From contig JAPWDM010000001.1 of assembly GCA_035578155.1 (NCBI GenBank), positions 84,290,150 through 84,354,149 on the forward strand: 64,000 nt of DNA. The letters are read 5' to 3'. The translations under genes were made by a program, and so were the position numbers. Below, in pieces: positions 20,470 through 34,284 of this stretch. This DNA comes from Brachynemurus nebulosus. Lineage: Eukaryota; Arthropoda; Insecta; Neuroptera; Myrmeleontidae. Within the stretch, counting starts at the first letter, position 1. Each line of letters begins with the position of its first letter. The notes beneath the pieces were generated by a model. The model searched no databases, was not told the DNA's origin, and saw only the letters and a list, made by a program, of their open reading frames with translations.

Positions 20470-21776
20470 GGGTAAAGGCAGGTAAGAGTACGCACTTAAT
20501 TTTTAAATTTACCTAGCGCCTTTACTTTTAAGTAAAAATAAAATAGTTGTGTTACAAAAAGAACATTCTATTAAACTTATTACTAATGATAATTTCCTAT
20601 TTTTTTAATAGGAAAAAAAATGTTTGTTTTCTAACTTGCACAAACATACTCTTACAAGCACTTGCTTTTAAAAGTACGCGTAAGTTATTTTAAGAGTACC
20701 TACGCATTAACAATTTTCACAAATAAATTTTTAAAATAAATACTTTTCCCTTGATTTTATACATTTTAGGAATTTTGTTCGGAGTAACACTTATCATATC
20801 CATATTATATATTTGAGAAGCATCGAAGTGATACTTCGAATAAAGTGTTTCTAAATTGTGAAAAAACCTATTTACTTGAGTCTGACTGAAGCTCACCATC
20901 CTCACTAATAAATATTTTTCTGGTCGACGAAAAATTAAATTCTGTCTTCTACAAAAATCTGCTACCCATGCTTTTCCTGCTATTTTTCTTCTTGTTATCA
21001 AACCTATGTGATATATTATTTAATACAGCATATCCAGATGCAGTCTATTTTAACCTTGCTATAACGTTATGCTATAAAACATAATATCTAATTCGCGAAT
21101 ATGTTCAGCCAATTGTTGCCCCATAATTTCTCAAAATGTTCTTTTATATCTCCCAAGGGAGCATGGAACGTTTCTAAGTTTAAGTCTTTTTCTAAGAGTG
21201 CATTCCGCTATATTCATTTTTCTTGTTATAGTTGTTTTGTTTCTTCATTTTTTATTTTTTCTTGGATATTTTTCAAAATACTTTCTGTAAATATCAGTTT
21301 CCAATTGAATTTTCGTTGATAAATAAATAGAGATTTTAATAGAAACGTGCGTACTCTTATCAACTTTTAGGGTGCGTACTCTTATAAGAATCTGTTTTTG
21401 TCAGTTAAACGTTAACAATTAAAAATAAATTGTATCTTTGAGTTTACAGATGAAATTCAAATAAAAATAAAATGTTTTTAAAATCTATAGAGGCAATTAT
21501 CTTACCTTTTGAAGGAACTAAAGACAAAATACACTCTATTAAAAAAATGGCAATTTTTATAACATTTGTTTGATTTGAGGTACCTTAATTGCTTTTACAA
21601 AATAACTAAATAAAAATTGGCGCGAATTGAATAATATTTGGTAAACTATAAATAGGTATCGTGCTAATCCCTATAAACTATTAAATTCGATATTCACGGT
21701 ATTCATAATAGACAAGATAAAAACCTCTTTAAATTCTGCGTACTTAGCGCCTGCGTACTATTACCTGCCTTTACCC
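20470..21776. mobile_element. pogo/Tigger-like DNA transposon (1,307 bp), TA target duplication
   Basis: Ends GGGTAAAGGCAGGTAA and its reverse complement, flanked by TA at 20468-20469 and 21777-21778. It contains a minus-strand pogo-type transposase relic and repeats of GCGTACTCTTA in both orientations near the ends (about 20487, 20650, 20690, 21350, 21372 and 21740). It lies ~130 bp upstream of the open frame joined to the frayed exon. Confidence 0.78.
20725..21290 (-). pseudogene. pogo/Tigger-like transposase fragment
   Basis: Pogo-group transposases combine an HTH_psq domain, a CENP-B-type HTH and a DDE domain. In minus-strand order the relic shows a scrap of HTH (AECTLRKRLKLRN), a CENP-B-type linker (CSLGRYKRTF, then QLAEHIRELDIMFYSITL), the block AGKAWVADFCRRQNLIFRRPE, then SFSQTQVNRFFHNLETLYSKY and QIYNMD. 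The last D corresponds to the first catalytic aspartate of the LDETG motif, which here reads MDMIS. Several in-frame stops and shifts interrupt the first half. The DDE core after the first aspartate is missing. Identification is by motif order; no function is expected. Confidence 0.75.
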
Positions 21777-22486
21777 TACGTGATATACGTGAAGTACAAG
21801 CAAAAATAACAGACACGTAAGTATTTTCTTTTATCTGCTAGAAGCTAAAGTAACCATTTAAGGGGTGAAATCACCCCTCAATGTTACGGTAAAATTTCAA
21901 TTTTGTTTGATTACTTAAAAACTACGGTAGATAGAGGAAAACTTTAAATTGGCAAAACACTTTATTTTTAAAGAGTTTTCTAATGATGTATCTAAATCAA
22001 GGGTCGGACCTACTGGAGGGGCTGTTCAGGTACAATTGGAGGTAAATTTTGAAATGGGATGGATATGCTTTGGTATATTAAAATTTGAATTGTATGTATG
22101 AAAACTACAGAAAAAATACTAGTTTACCTGTTTTTTAAAGTTGTAATTTAAAACATAAAGTATTAAAACTGAACAGTTAATTTGAGGTGTGAATCCTAAA
22201 TTTTCACACAATCAGCTTTTAATAAGATTTTCAGTAAGTGAATTAATTGCCTTGTAATTAATAACTGCCCAAAATACATAAATAATAACGTTTAATAAGG
22301 TTTTAATATCTAGGTAGGGAAACAGGTACAGTTATCGATACCTTAATAAGGCACTTTCACGATTTCAAATATTTTTAGAACTTTAAACACACACCTGCAA
22401 ACTTACAATTAGTAGTATAATAAAACATGGCCATGGGTTAGATAAAGAAAGAATACTATGTAATTGTTTCTGATGTATTCGTTGTA
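21777..22486. other. AT-rich DNA, no gene seen
   Basis: No arrays, inverted repeats or recognisable frames found between the two TA-flanked elements. Confidence 0.4.
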
Positions 22487-23595
22487 GGGTAGCTTCCCTA
22501 GTTTTCGTTAGTTTTCGTCCAATTAGTGGAGTTAATAGCTTTGCGACATGAAAAGAATATGTTCAATTGATCTAATTTCTAATAAATGCTAATGAATTAT
22601 ATTGCTATTTATTGCTTATATAGTCTATATTAAGTTGTCATAAAATGATAACTAATTACGTTCACTTTTTTTTTTTTATAAAAGAATAATAATGATAAAT
22701 ATACGGATCTCGCTAGTTTTTGTCCGAAAAAGTTAGTTGTCGTCCACATGTAGGCTAGTTTTCGACCACCATTTAGGTTAAGAATTGTTATAAAAAATTA
22801 ATTTTAAGAAGAAGCAAATGCTTACTTACATATATGTATTCAGGACCTTTTATCTTCATTCTTAAACCTTTTTATTTTATTTTATTTTATAATTTTTTTT
22901 TATTCTAAGGACGTTATCTAAAAGATTGAAAATATGATTCACACAGAAAAAAAAATGGACGAAAACTAAAAAGTACAATTTAATGCAGTTTTCAGTTTTC
23001 GTCCATATAATTTAAACTTTTGTAATTCATTCAACGCAAATAATTGAGTGGACGAAAATTAAAACTCTAATCAAGCAGCCAATAGTAATTGTCTAAAATA
23101 AATATTTTTACTCTTTCACAATATTTAGCTATTTTATTTGATTGTTTCAGTTTTCGTCCAAGTGGTCGAAAACTGAAGTTTTTATGGAATTGGTTACTTA
23201 ATATCCGCCCGCCAAATTTTTATAACTTAATTTATACAAAATTTTCACTTCTGGTTACGTTCAATGTGTCTTAAATATTAGTATAAAAACAAACAAAAAA
23301 AATAAAACTTAATCATGCCGTAACAGTATTAAAACTAACCGTGGAACGTCGTCATATCACTATTTTTTTATACGTTCACAGACTGTCCGCGCAACACGAA
23401 AATAAGTGACTGATTAATAATTTTTCTTAAATACGCAACTCTATCAAGTATTTTTTATCGGTGTTGTTACTGTTTATGTATCAGGCTTGTAACAAATTCA
23501 AACATGCTTGGTTATCTGTTTTTATATTAGTAATATATGTTGTACAGTAAAATGGACGAATACTGGACCTGGACGGCAAACTAGCGAAGCTACCC
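22487..23595. mobile_element. TA-flanked element (1,109 bp) packed with an AGTTTTCGTCCA motif
   Basis: Ends GGGTAGCTTCCCTAGTTT and, in reverse complement, GGGTAGCTTCGCTAGTTT; TA at 22485-22486 and 23596-23597. The motif AGTTTTCGTCCA or a close variant occurs about ten times in both orientations (near 22503, 22515, 22715, 22735, 22755, 22955, 22995, 23050, 23150, 23165 and the right end). It is non-coding. The GGGTA start and TA duplication resemble the pogo element next door, so it may be a pogo-group MITE. Confidence 0.72.
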
Positions 23596-24067
23596 TATTT
23601 TTTAAATTCATAAAGAGAAAAATTATATAAAATTTTAATTTTTGTCCTTACTAAAAACGTTACGTCACAATGTTATGAAACTGAATGAGAAATTGTAAGT
23701 TTCATCTGCGTTTTCTGTGACTTTCAGGTTATATAACGTGTTATTTGGGGTTCTATAATTTTAACGTTATACTTAGTTACAAAACTGTGTTCACTCGGTG
23801 ATTTTGTATTTTAATAAACCTGCTTCGGGAAGATTATAAGCTGTGCAAATTTCAGACTTTTATCACCAGCCCCATCAAAGGGGAGCTCAAATTTCCGAAA
23901 TTTGTTAAAAAGTCAGTTTTTGGAAGCTTGTAAATTAAAGCATAGAAGTTTCACAATTGAAATTTATTTGGATAGTTGTACCCAAATACAACTATATTTA
24001 TAAGCTTATAGAGTATTTGTTAGTATAAAACTTTTTTTGCGAAAATATATTGAGCACAGAGATAGAT
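23596..24067. other. AT-rich DNA, no gene seen
   Basis: Nothing supported apart from low-complexity sequence. Confidence 0.4.
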
Positions 24068-24425
24068 AAAAACGCCGTGAGCAGCTGGGTCCCATCACGG
24101 AAGTCGAATTTTTCCCTTCATCTTCGCTATTGAATGTCTACAAGCGAAATGTGATTGAAAGTCTACAAGCGATTTGTCATTTTAGTGGTTTCAAAACTTA
24201 TGATGAGTGTCCGGGGCTTTAAAAAAAGGTTTTAAGTTTTTAAGGGCTGAAGGGCAGTTAGCAGGAAAAAAGCCAACACAATTCGTACGAGGGCATTCCT
24301 ACCCATGCTTATTCGCCAATTACCTTTGTGTTATATTTTTAAATGTTAAAAAAGGACCTTAAATAGTAAACTGGAAGGCCTTTAGGAAGATATTTTTTCT
24401 TTCCAAAAAAATCTAAAATTTATAT
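24068..24425 (+). repeat. Dispersed repeat 'AACGCCGTGAGCAGC', copy 2
   Basis: Same order of blocks as 15560-15995, with a ~40-bp internal deletion relative to it. Confidence 0.8.
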
Positions 24426-25024
24426 TTTACGTATAAATAACTAGCTGCGACCCGCGGTTTCACTCGCATAAAATTATTTGAATTTAGAGTCTAATTATTG
24501 GGTAAATTTTAAATTAGATATTCGGAAATTCTGCACATAATCAATTAATTATTTTGCCTGGCCCCGCTTGCCAAATGACTTTAAAATAACCATATCCATA
24601 TTTCAAAAGCATGGCTAATTTCCGCACCGTCATGTAGATACCCATGTTAATAATTTTAGAAGTACTTCTGTTTTAGACCTTTCTAGGGGACAATTTTACT
24701 TCACTTTAATTTTTTCCAGAGCTTTCAACAATATTTGAGTAAAATTTTGTCAAAAATTCCTTCAGATTTTCAATTTGGAATCTATTTGGTGTCACTGATG
24801 GACAATTCTGAGCACATGTCCATTCAAATTTGATGTTCTGAAATTTTATACGAAATCAGTTTCTTATTGTACATCGCTTGGCTCGCTCAACGACTCTAAA
24901 GTAAACTTATTCATATTTCAATAACATAATTTATTTTGATAAAATTTTATTAAGATCGGTCCAGCTGTTTAATTGAAGTCGTATTCGATAGTCCTGCGAA
25001 TCAATTTCGATCTCATCTTTTAAA

Positions 25025-25930
25025 CAGGGCTTCGAACCGAACCATAACCTAAAACCGGTAAAACCGATTGATTTTGCCGGAGTAACCGTTAACTGGAGCA
25101 AAATTATTTTTTTCAAAAACCGTTAACCGAAACGAAACTGTTACTTTTTTCGTTCCGGTTCATACATGAAATTCAACATTTAATTTTATTCTATAATCTT
25201 CAACAATAAATTTCAAAATTTAACGAACTGATGTTTAATATAGGTAGGTAGGTATATGAATAAAATTTACAAAAACATTTGAAAAGTTTTCATGGATCAA
25301 AATATAAAATTTTACAGAGACAGTAACTAAAAAACTTTTCTAACGTTCGTACATATGGTCGTTAAAATATATTTTTTGTTTTACTTTATTTATTTATTTA
25401 TTTACTATTTTTTACTGTATCAGCTCATTATTAATTAGAATTAACAGACATATGATATCTGCGTTCGACGATATTTATTTTCTAGATTAGATAGAAAAGG
25501 AACAGGTTACTGGATTAGAAATGAAAATTTATATTCCTAGGTTTTCTAATTTCGGAGGTTGTGTTTAGCGTATCAATCAATCAAGCGAGTGTCGAAAGAA
25601 CTTTCTCAGGCCTAAAGTAAACACCTACTAGGGGAAAATGGTGTTTCGATAAATTCAAGCATTTTGAAAAATATTAAGATTGAGTTTTTCAAACGTTGAT
25701 TTATGTTTTATAAAGATAATTTCTATAAAATACATAATATATTCACAACTCGTAAAAAAATTGAAACTTTTTTTTTTAAAACCGAAACCAAAAATCGAAA
25801 ACCGAAACCAGAACCGAAATCAACATTAACCTATACTCTATAACCGTAATCGTAATCGACACCGCTATTCTTTTTTTGCGTTGAACCAGAACTGAACCGA
25901 AACGAAAAAAAAATTCGGTTCGAAGCCCTG
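25025..25930. mobile_element. Non-autonomous hAT element (906 bp) with exact 8-bp target duplication
   Basis: Ends CAGGGCTTCGAACCGAA and TTCGGTTCGAAGCCCTG, flanked by identical CTTTTAAA octamers (25017-25024 and 25931-25938). Many AACCGAAAC-type subterminal repeats lie near both ends. It contains a trace of its transposase. Confidence 0.88.
25567..25690 (+). pseudogene. hAT transposase C-terminal (dimerisation) relic
   Basis: Reads SVSINQASVERTFSGLK and then a stop at 25618; after it the same frame continues TPTRGK...FDKFKHFEKY. SVERTFS-GLK is the signature of the hAT C-terminal dimerisation region. Only about 40 residues remain, with no catalytic residues. It sits inside the 906-bp hAT and on the same strand as its left end. 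Confidence 0.7.
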
Positions 25931-26560
25931 CTTTTAAATCAGATATACTGAAATACTCTGCGATATTCATATTTTAATAGCGTATCTAATTTTCATACCT
26001 TGAGATACTCAAATTGATAATTTTAAGAGTACTTTATTTTGCGAGAGATTTCGAGTTCACAGGGCTCTGGAGAGTATTTCCGAACTCGCGTTAATTTGTT
26101 TCGAATTCTTAATAATATTAGGGAAAAAGTTCAGATCCGTGCAGTCGTTTATTTTGGGCCTTTTTGAGTCTCCAGAACCCTAGAAGGCAATTTTAAAATG
26201 TTCATTTTTCTCAGAATTTCAGTACAATTTAAGCAAAAAGTTTAGTCAAAATTCGTCCAGACAATTATTTTGAGTTCGTTTTGGGATCTTAGGGCCTTAA
26301 GGATCAGTTATAATGTATCATTTATTTTTTTCAGAATTTCAGTAGTATTTGCGCAAAATTTAGTAATGATACGTCCAGTCGCTTACTTTAAGCTTTTTTT
26401 GAAGTTCTACGGTCTTGTGGGACAACTTTGGCTTAATTCTGATATTTTTCTTTCAGTTCGCATGCCAATTTTACCTATAGTTTTCTTTCATCATTTTTTT
26501 TATATATACTACCGTTTTCTTGAAACCATTGAGAACGGATAAATACAGTCCATATTTTAT

Positions 26561-26954
26561 TTTTATTTAAATATAAGATTACTCTAGAACTATACTACTA
26601 ACTCTAGCTCTAATTCTACTTAATCTTTTTTCTTGTTTTGTGATTGCTTCTTTAGTACCGGATCAAATTTTAATGTAATTATATCTTCGTCTGTTTCGCT
26701 TAAAGATATTTTCATTATGTATCTGAAAACTCATTTTTGGTAATAATATAAAAAAAGTAACAGCCTTCAACTTACATTGGCTTTGTTTTTTGTTTTTTTG
26801 TTGGTAACAGCAAATAGGATTAATGATTTACAGAACCGATAACAGTAAATAATTAATTAAATGTAAGTAAATCCAGATAAAAAACATTCAAGTGAGAATG
26901 GACAAATGAGTATGTACAAATAAGTAGTAACCATAAATATTTAATTTTTAAAAT
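26561..26954. other. AT-rich DNA, no gene seen
   Basis: A run of CTCTAGAACTATACTACTAACTC at 26.58 kb is slightly repetitive; nothing else noted. Confidence 0.35.
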
Positions 26955-27293
26955 TACAATAGTATATTGTACAATAAGTGGGAAAAGAGGCTTATTTCTC
27001 ACGAATATGAGTTTGTTGCGCGAGCCCGCAGGGCGAGTGAAACAATTCGTATGAATGAGAAATAAGCTTTTTCCACGCATTTTACACTATACTTTTTCTA
27101 CGAGCACATTTTTTTCGTAAAATTTAACATAAATAATTGAAATAAAATTTAAATAAGTAGTAAAAATTTTTTTAATTTATAATGTCAGTGCTAAGATGTT
27201 CAAATTTTTGCCAAAGCATACTTTGAAACTATGGAAACAATAATAAATAATCAACATACATATACGTATATTTTTAGTATTATTTCTATATAT
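26955..27293 (+). repeat. Dispersed repeat 'ACAATAAGTGGGAA', copy 1
   Basis: ATAGTATATTGTACAATAAG, GCTTATTTCTCACG, TTTACACTATACTTTTTCTACG and GATGTTCAAATTTTTGCCAA recur at 35048-35290. The downstream part of this repeat is cut by the palindrome at 27294. Confidence 0.7.
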
Positions 27294-29079
27294 TATATAC
27301 TACTACAAACAATTAAGGGAGCAAAAAAAATTGTTAATTTTTTAGTGATTTTTGAAGAGCTGTATTTACGTGAAAAATGGTCGTATCGAAATTTTTAAAA
27401 AAGCGTTTTGAAGCTCCAAGATTCTAGTTTTCAGATCTTTCGTCCAAAAATTTTTAGGAGCGACAGTTATCGAGCAATTATAAGGAATAACACAAAAAAA
27501 GTTTTTGCAAATTTTTTTATCTTTTTTCTTTTGATCTACGGGCTTGAAATTTTTTTTACAGTAAAACCATGCTATTGACCTGATAGCCTGCTTATTCAGC
27601 TTCAAATTCCTTTTTAAAATTTTTCTCTACGTTGATTTGTTCCGGAGGTATCCAACTTTGAATGAAAAAGGATCGTTTTTGTTTTAACCATCGATATTTC
27701 AGTAACCAGTGATCGGACAGAAAATTGAAGGGCAGTTTTGGGATATGGAATAAATTTCCTACAAGTCTATGCCGCGTACTTTAGGAAAAATTTTTTTTTC
27801 ATCCTTAATTTTAATCTGAAAAATGTGAAAAAAAGGGACTTTTTTCCTTGTTGCGAAAAATCGTCAGCATCCCTGCGAATATTGATGGGGAGTCTAATGT
27901 TTGTACGAATTTTTATACCTCACTGTACCCTCAATAACCCTGTAAATCGACAGGTCGATCTATTGAATGGTTTTCCTAAACCGTTTGTTCAAAATTTCCG
28001 AATTAAAAAATAAAGGAGCAAAATTGAATGAACAAAATTGAATGAAAAATTCAATTTTTTTTCAAATTTTTCCAGTTAGGCATCTTTTGTCCATTAAAAT
28101 TTAAAAATTAAGAAAAAAAATTATTTTTTAAAATTTTTTTCAAAATTTAAACGATCTTTTTTCAAATTTCTTCCAAATTTTTTTTTTAAAATTGAATTTT
28201 AATTTTTTAATTTTTTTGAAATTTTGAAAAAAATTTTGAAAATTTTTTTTTTCTTAATTTTTAAATTAAATGGATAATCGATGCTTAACTGTGGAAAAAT
28301 TTGAAAAAAAAAATTGAATTTTTCATTCAATTTTGTTCATTCAATTTTGCTCCTTTATTTTTTAATTCGGAAATTTTGAACAAACGGTTTAGGAAAACCA
28401 TTCAATAGATCGACCTGTCGATTTACAGGGTTATTGGGGGTACAGGGAGGTATAAAAATTCGTACAAACATTAGACTCCCCATCAATATTCGCAGGGATG
28501 CTGACGATTTTTCGCAACAAGGAAAAAAGTCCCTTTTTTTCACATTTTTCAGATTAAAATTAAGGATGAAAAAAATTTTTTTTTCCTAAAGTACGCGGCA
28601 TAGACTTGTAGGAAATTTATTCCATATCCCAAAACTGCTCTTCAATTTTCTGTCCGATCACTGGTTACTGAGATATCGATGGTTAAAACAAAAACGATCC
28701 TTTTTCATTCAAAGTTGGATACCTCCGGAACAAATCAACGTAGAGAAAAATTTTAAAAAGGAATTTGAAGCTGAATAAGCAGGCTATCAGGTCAATAGCA
28801 TGGTTTTACTGTAAAAAAAAAATTTCAAGCCCGTAGATCAAAAGAAAAAAGATAAAAAAATTTGCAAAAACTTTTTTTGTGTTATTCCTTATAATTGCTC
28901 GATAACTGTCACTCCTAAAAATTTTTGGACGAAAGATCTGAAAACTAGAATCTTGGAGCTTCAAAACGCTTTTTTAAAAATTTCGATACGACCATTTTTC
29001 ATGTAAACACAGCTCTTCAAAAATCACTAAAAAATTAACAATTTTTTTTTGCTCCCTTAATTGTTTGTAGTAGTATATA
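27294..29079. mobile_element. 1,786-bp near-perfect palindrome with ~767-bp arms (long-TIR/foldback element)
   Basis: The left arm starts TATATACTACTACAAACAAT, followed by TAAGGGAGC; the right arm is its reverse complement and ends GTTTGTAGTAGTATATA. The arms are colinear without indels from 27294 to ~28060 against ~28313 to 29079, with few mismatches; the centre (28061-28312) is AT-rich and also loosely self-complementary. Two identical short open frames in the arms (27738-28013 plus and 28355-28543 minus) are a by-product of the symmetry. TA on both sides and AATTAAGGG near the tip suggest a Tc1/mariner MITE, by inference. Confidence 0.8.
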
Positions 29080-29493
29080 TTAAACTAACGAAACAGCCTA
29101 TTTTTTTATTATATTAAGGCGTGGGAAATAATTTCCCACTGCATTTCCGTACAGTGTGGGCAATTGTTAATTTTTACATATAGTTAGCCGTGCACAAAAT
29201 GTTACTTTTAATAGTAGGAGTAGAAAAAAATTATTTTTTCCAAATACTTAGCAACTATTTAAAATTTGTATGTTTTTTTAGAAAGCGTCCATAGATTGCT
29301 GTATACTGTAATAAAAAATTAATATGTTACGGTTTTTCGTAAATTTCGACGGTCAGATAAAAAATTTTGTAAAACCCTTTCTTAGCGAGCGTCTACGACC
29401 CAATAGGGACCTACTTGTCAAATTTCAAGTTTGTAGGTATTGTAGTTCTGGAGATTTTGTGAAAGATGAGTGAATGAGTGAGTGGTATTTCGC

Positions 29494-29494
<1 letters not shown>
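29080..29494 (+). repeat. AT-rich DNA with a retroelement-tail repeat
   Basis: 29.38-29.49 kb reads TAGCGAGCGTCTACGACCC, CAAATTTCAAGTTTGTAGG, then GATGAGTGAATGAGTGAG and a (TA)n tract, the style of 3' tails of insect short retroelements. No gene. Confidence 0.5.

Positions 29495-29567
<73 letters not shown>
29495..29567. repeat. (TA)n microsatellite
   Basis: Pure TA run. Confidence 0.95.
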
Positions 29568-29570
<3 letters not shown>

Positions 29571-29596
29571 AAAATCCAAAATTCCTACTTTATAAA

Positions 29597-30080
29597 TAAA
29601 TACTCCTGTCGCAGCATCTGCATAACATAGCGAATTTCCAAATATTGGGCACTGACGGATCTCATCTAGGACCTGTATCCATTTAAAATTATTCAGCTTT
29701 CTAAGAGTGAAAAGATTTTCAAAATCAGTTGAGTAGTTAATTTTTGGCGCTTTTTCGCATAAGGCGCTTGCCACATATATCCATTTAAAATAGTTTAAAT
29801 TTCTGATGCCGAAAAAATTTTCAAAATCGATTGGGTCGTTCATTTTTATACTCATCTAAAATAGTTTAGCTTTCTAAGAGTAAAAGAATTTTCAAAATCG
29901 GCTGGGTAATTTATTTTTGGTATATTTAGGACCGAAGACCCCGAACGGACTTTGTACAACATAGTGCTCATAGTGCTATCCACCTAAAATAACTTAGGTC
30001 TCTAGCAATGAGAAAATTTTGAGAATAGGTTCGGTAGCTTATTTCTGGTGTTTCCGGATCTGCAAGATTCCGGTGGACCT
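29597..30080 (+). repeat. Dispersed repeat 'CTGTCGCAGCATCTGC', longest plus-strand copy
   Basis: Begins ACTCCTGTCGCAGCATCTGC and contains about four degenerate ~100-bp units, each with ATCCATTTAAAATAGTT-AGCTTTCTAAGAG and TTTTCAAAATCGG-TGGGTA-TT. Ends at a (TA)n tract. Confidence 0.7.
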
Positions 30081-30081
30081 C

Positions 30082-32203
<2,122 letters not shown>

Positions 32204-32275
<72 letters not shown>
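32204..32275. repeat. (TA)n tract at the duplication junction
   Basis: 72 bp of TA between the two copies. Confidence 0.95.
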
Positions 32276-32276
<1 letters not shown>

Positions 32277-34284
32277 TGTGTGAGTTTTTTGGGAGTTGCC
32301 ATTTTTATTACAGCCTAACCGTTGATTTAATCGAAAAATTGTTCAAATAAGATTTGTAGATATCGACGGGGGCAACCAATTGCGATAATCAGGAGCTTTA
32401 TAGCTCTTATGGTTTTCGAGCTATGATACAAACTTACCTTTTTTAAATGGAATAGTATACTTTGTTGAGAAAAATTATTCAATAAAGCAACAGAAATAAA
32501 AAATAAAAAAATAAAATTTTTTATCTTAATTTTTTTTCATACTTTCGCGCTTAAAAGTGATTTATTTAAGTTAATTTTGTGGAATTTAAGAGTGCTTTAT
32601 TCAAACAGCCATCGTTATTTACGTTAAATAATTGTGCAGCTAAACAGTAATTTTATTTATGCTACATAGATGGCTGTAGATGGCTTTACCGTATACAACA
32701 CAAATGACTAATTCAAAATGTCAGAGCTCTTTAAATACCAAAATTTTATTAATTTTTATTCACAATTTTGTGTTTATATTGATTTACAACTAAAATTTAT
32801 CTACCTGGAATGTAACTGATTAAAAAAATGAATTAAGAAAACGCGGAACGTCATTAAATGGTAAAAAAACTGACCTTGTTTTAAACAATTTTTTTTTTAA
32901 ATTTACAATATTTCGATAATTTATGTAATTCAGTTTTAGGTACTTTATTGGAGTATTTCTAATAACTTATTATTGTGTTTATTGAAGATAGAATAACGAT
33001 TTTATTCTCATATTTAATTCAGTTTCATGGAAGTTTTCGAAATGACATAACCTCTAATATGTTCCTAATCATTGTTATTTTAAAAAGTAAGGGCAATTTC
33101 ACAATTTCAAAATAATTATTTACAATGTAAGTAACGAAAATTTTTGTTTCACAAGATTCTGTAAAGCTTTGGTTCAGTATGAAGTTAATATAAAATTGCC
33201 AAAGCATGGTACTTCCGTGGAAAAAATTCAAGAAATAGAAAAGTTAACGCAAGGAAACTGCCTCTAAAAATTTGCCACCCGGGGCCTCTGCCTCGCGTGC
33301 CCGTAGTGTAAATCTACTACTGGTTATACGTAACTACTAGCAGGGCTGGGAAAAATGGTTCATAGAATTAAAATAGAAAATGGAAAATGGTTTTCAAAAA
33401 TGCATTTAAAATACACAATGGAAAATGGTTGTGCTGAACATATTTAAAATAGAAAATGAAAAATAGTTATTTAAAATGGATTATAAAATGCCAAATAGGC
33501 TTTCCGATCTCTGGCCAAAAAATCGATCTTGTGGATCGATTCGAATCGTCAAACCAAAAAGCGATGCAGGAGAAAATCGGCTTACAAAAGATCGATCTGA
33601 CGAAAATCGATTCAATTTTTGTACTTGCAGAAAATAAAAGATATATAAAAGTTTTAATGAAATTTCTTATTGGGTCATCACAAATCAGTTTTTAATTTTC
33701 TTTGAAGATGAACTGCTGAATTTAATATGAATAAAATGGTTTCCAGTTTGCGCTAAAAGTGTCACATAATTCCAAAATTTGACTCAATTTTCTATTAATG
33801 AATCATAAAAGTGGTAAAATTATTTGACAACATAAATAGTTAAAATATATTTTACAATAATTTTGTAAAAATATCATATTTTTACTAAAAATATCCTAAT
33901 TTAAATTCGAAAAGATCGATCTCCGATCCCGTAAATTTTTCACGATTTCTGTATCGATTTACTCTCCAAAGAATCGATTCGAAAAATCGAAGATCGGCTC
34001 TCCAAAAATCGATTTTCGATAAAATCGAATCGAGATCGGAAACCCTAATGCCAAATGCTTTTTTTACTTTAAATTCTATAAATTTTTTTATCAATATTAA
34101 AAAAAAAAGTTAAGAAAATTTTAAACGTACTGAAATTAAATAAAGGTAGTCTTTTGAGAAAATTTTGTAAAGTTTACATGATATGAAAACGAAATTTAAC
34201 TCTTGAAATATTCTTACTTTAAAATATTGTAAAATTTAATTCAGCCTTGACATATTCAAACCTTGACTACCCTACAACTGCGAC
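32276..34284 (+). repeat. Tandem duplication, copy 2 (2,009 bp)
   Basis: Copy 2 continues without a break into the unique right part of the hAT at 34285, so it is the ancestral arrangement and copy 1 is the added one. Confidence 0.95.

Larger units (their letters stand above)
24441..26560 (+). repeat. Old dispersed repeat beginning CTAGCTGCGACCCGCGG, with ~120-bp internal units
   Basis: The head CTAGCTGCGACCCGCGGTTT resembles the CTAGCTGACCCG head at 34814 and CCACCCGCGTAGAATTA at 63.14 kb. The 3' part holds degenerate units of ~120 bp (AATTTCAGTA at 26214 and 26334; ATTCGTCCAGACAATTATTTT and ATACGTCCAGTCGCTTACTTT). It is interrupted by a hAT at 25025-25930. These resemble 3' ends of RTE-related short elements; the class is inference. 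Confidence 0.6.

Noticed and set aside
23089..23274. 61-codon frame
   Set aside because: Falls within the reiterated AGTTTTCGTCCA motif region; no domain.
22487..23595. CRISPR-like array of short repeats
   Set aside because: Repeats occur in both orientations with irregular spacing in a eukaryotic transposon; no spacer structure.
27738..28543. Two identical short frames on opposite strands
   Set aside because: Produced by palindrome symmetry; no recognisable domain.
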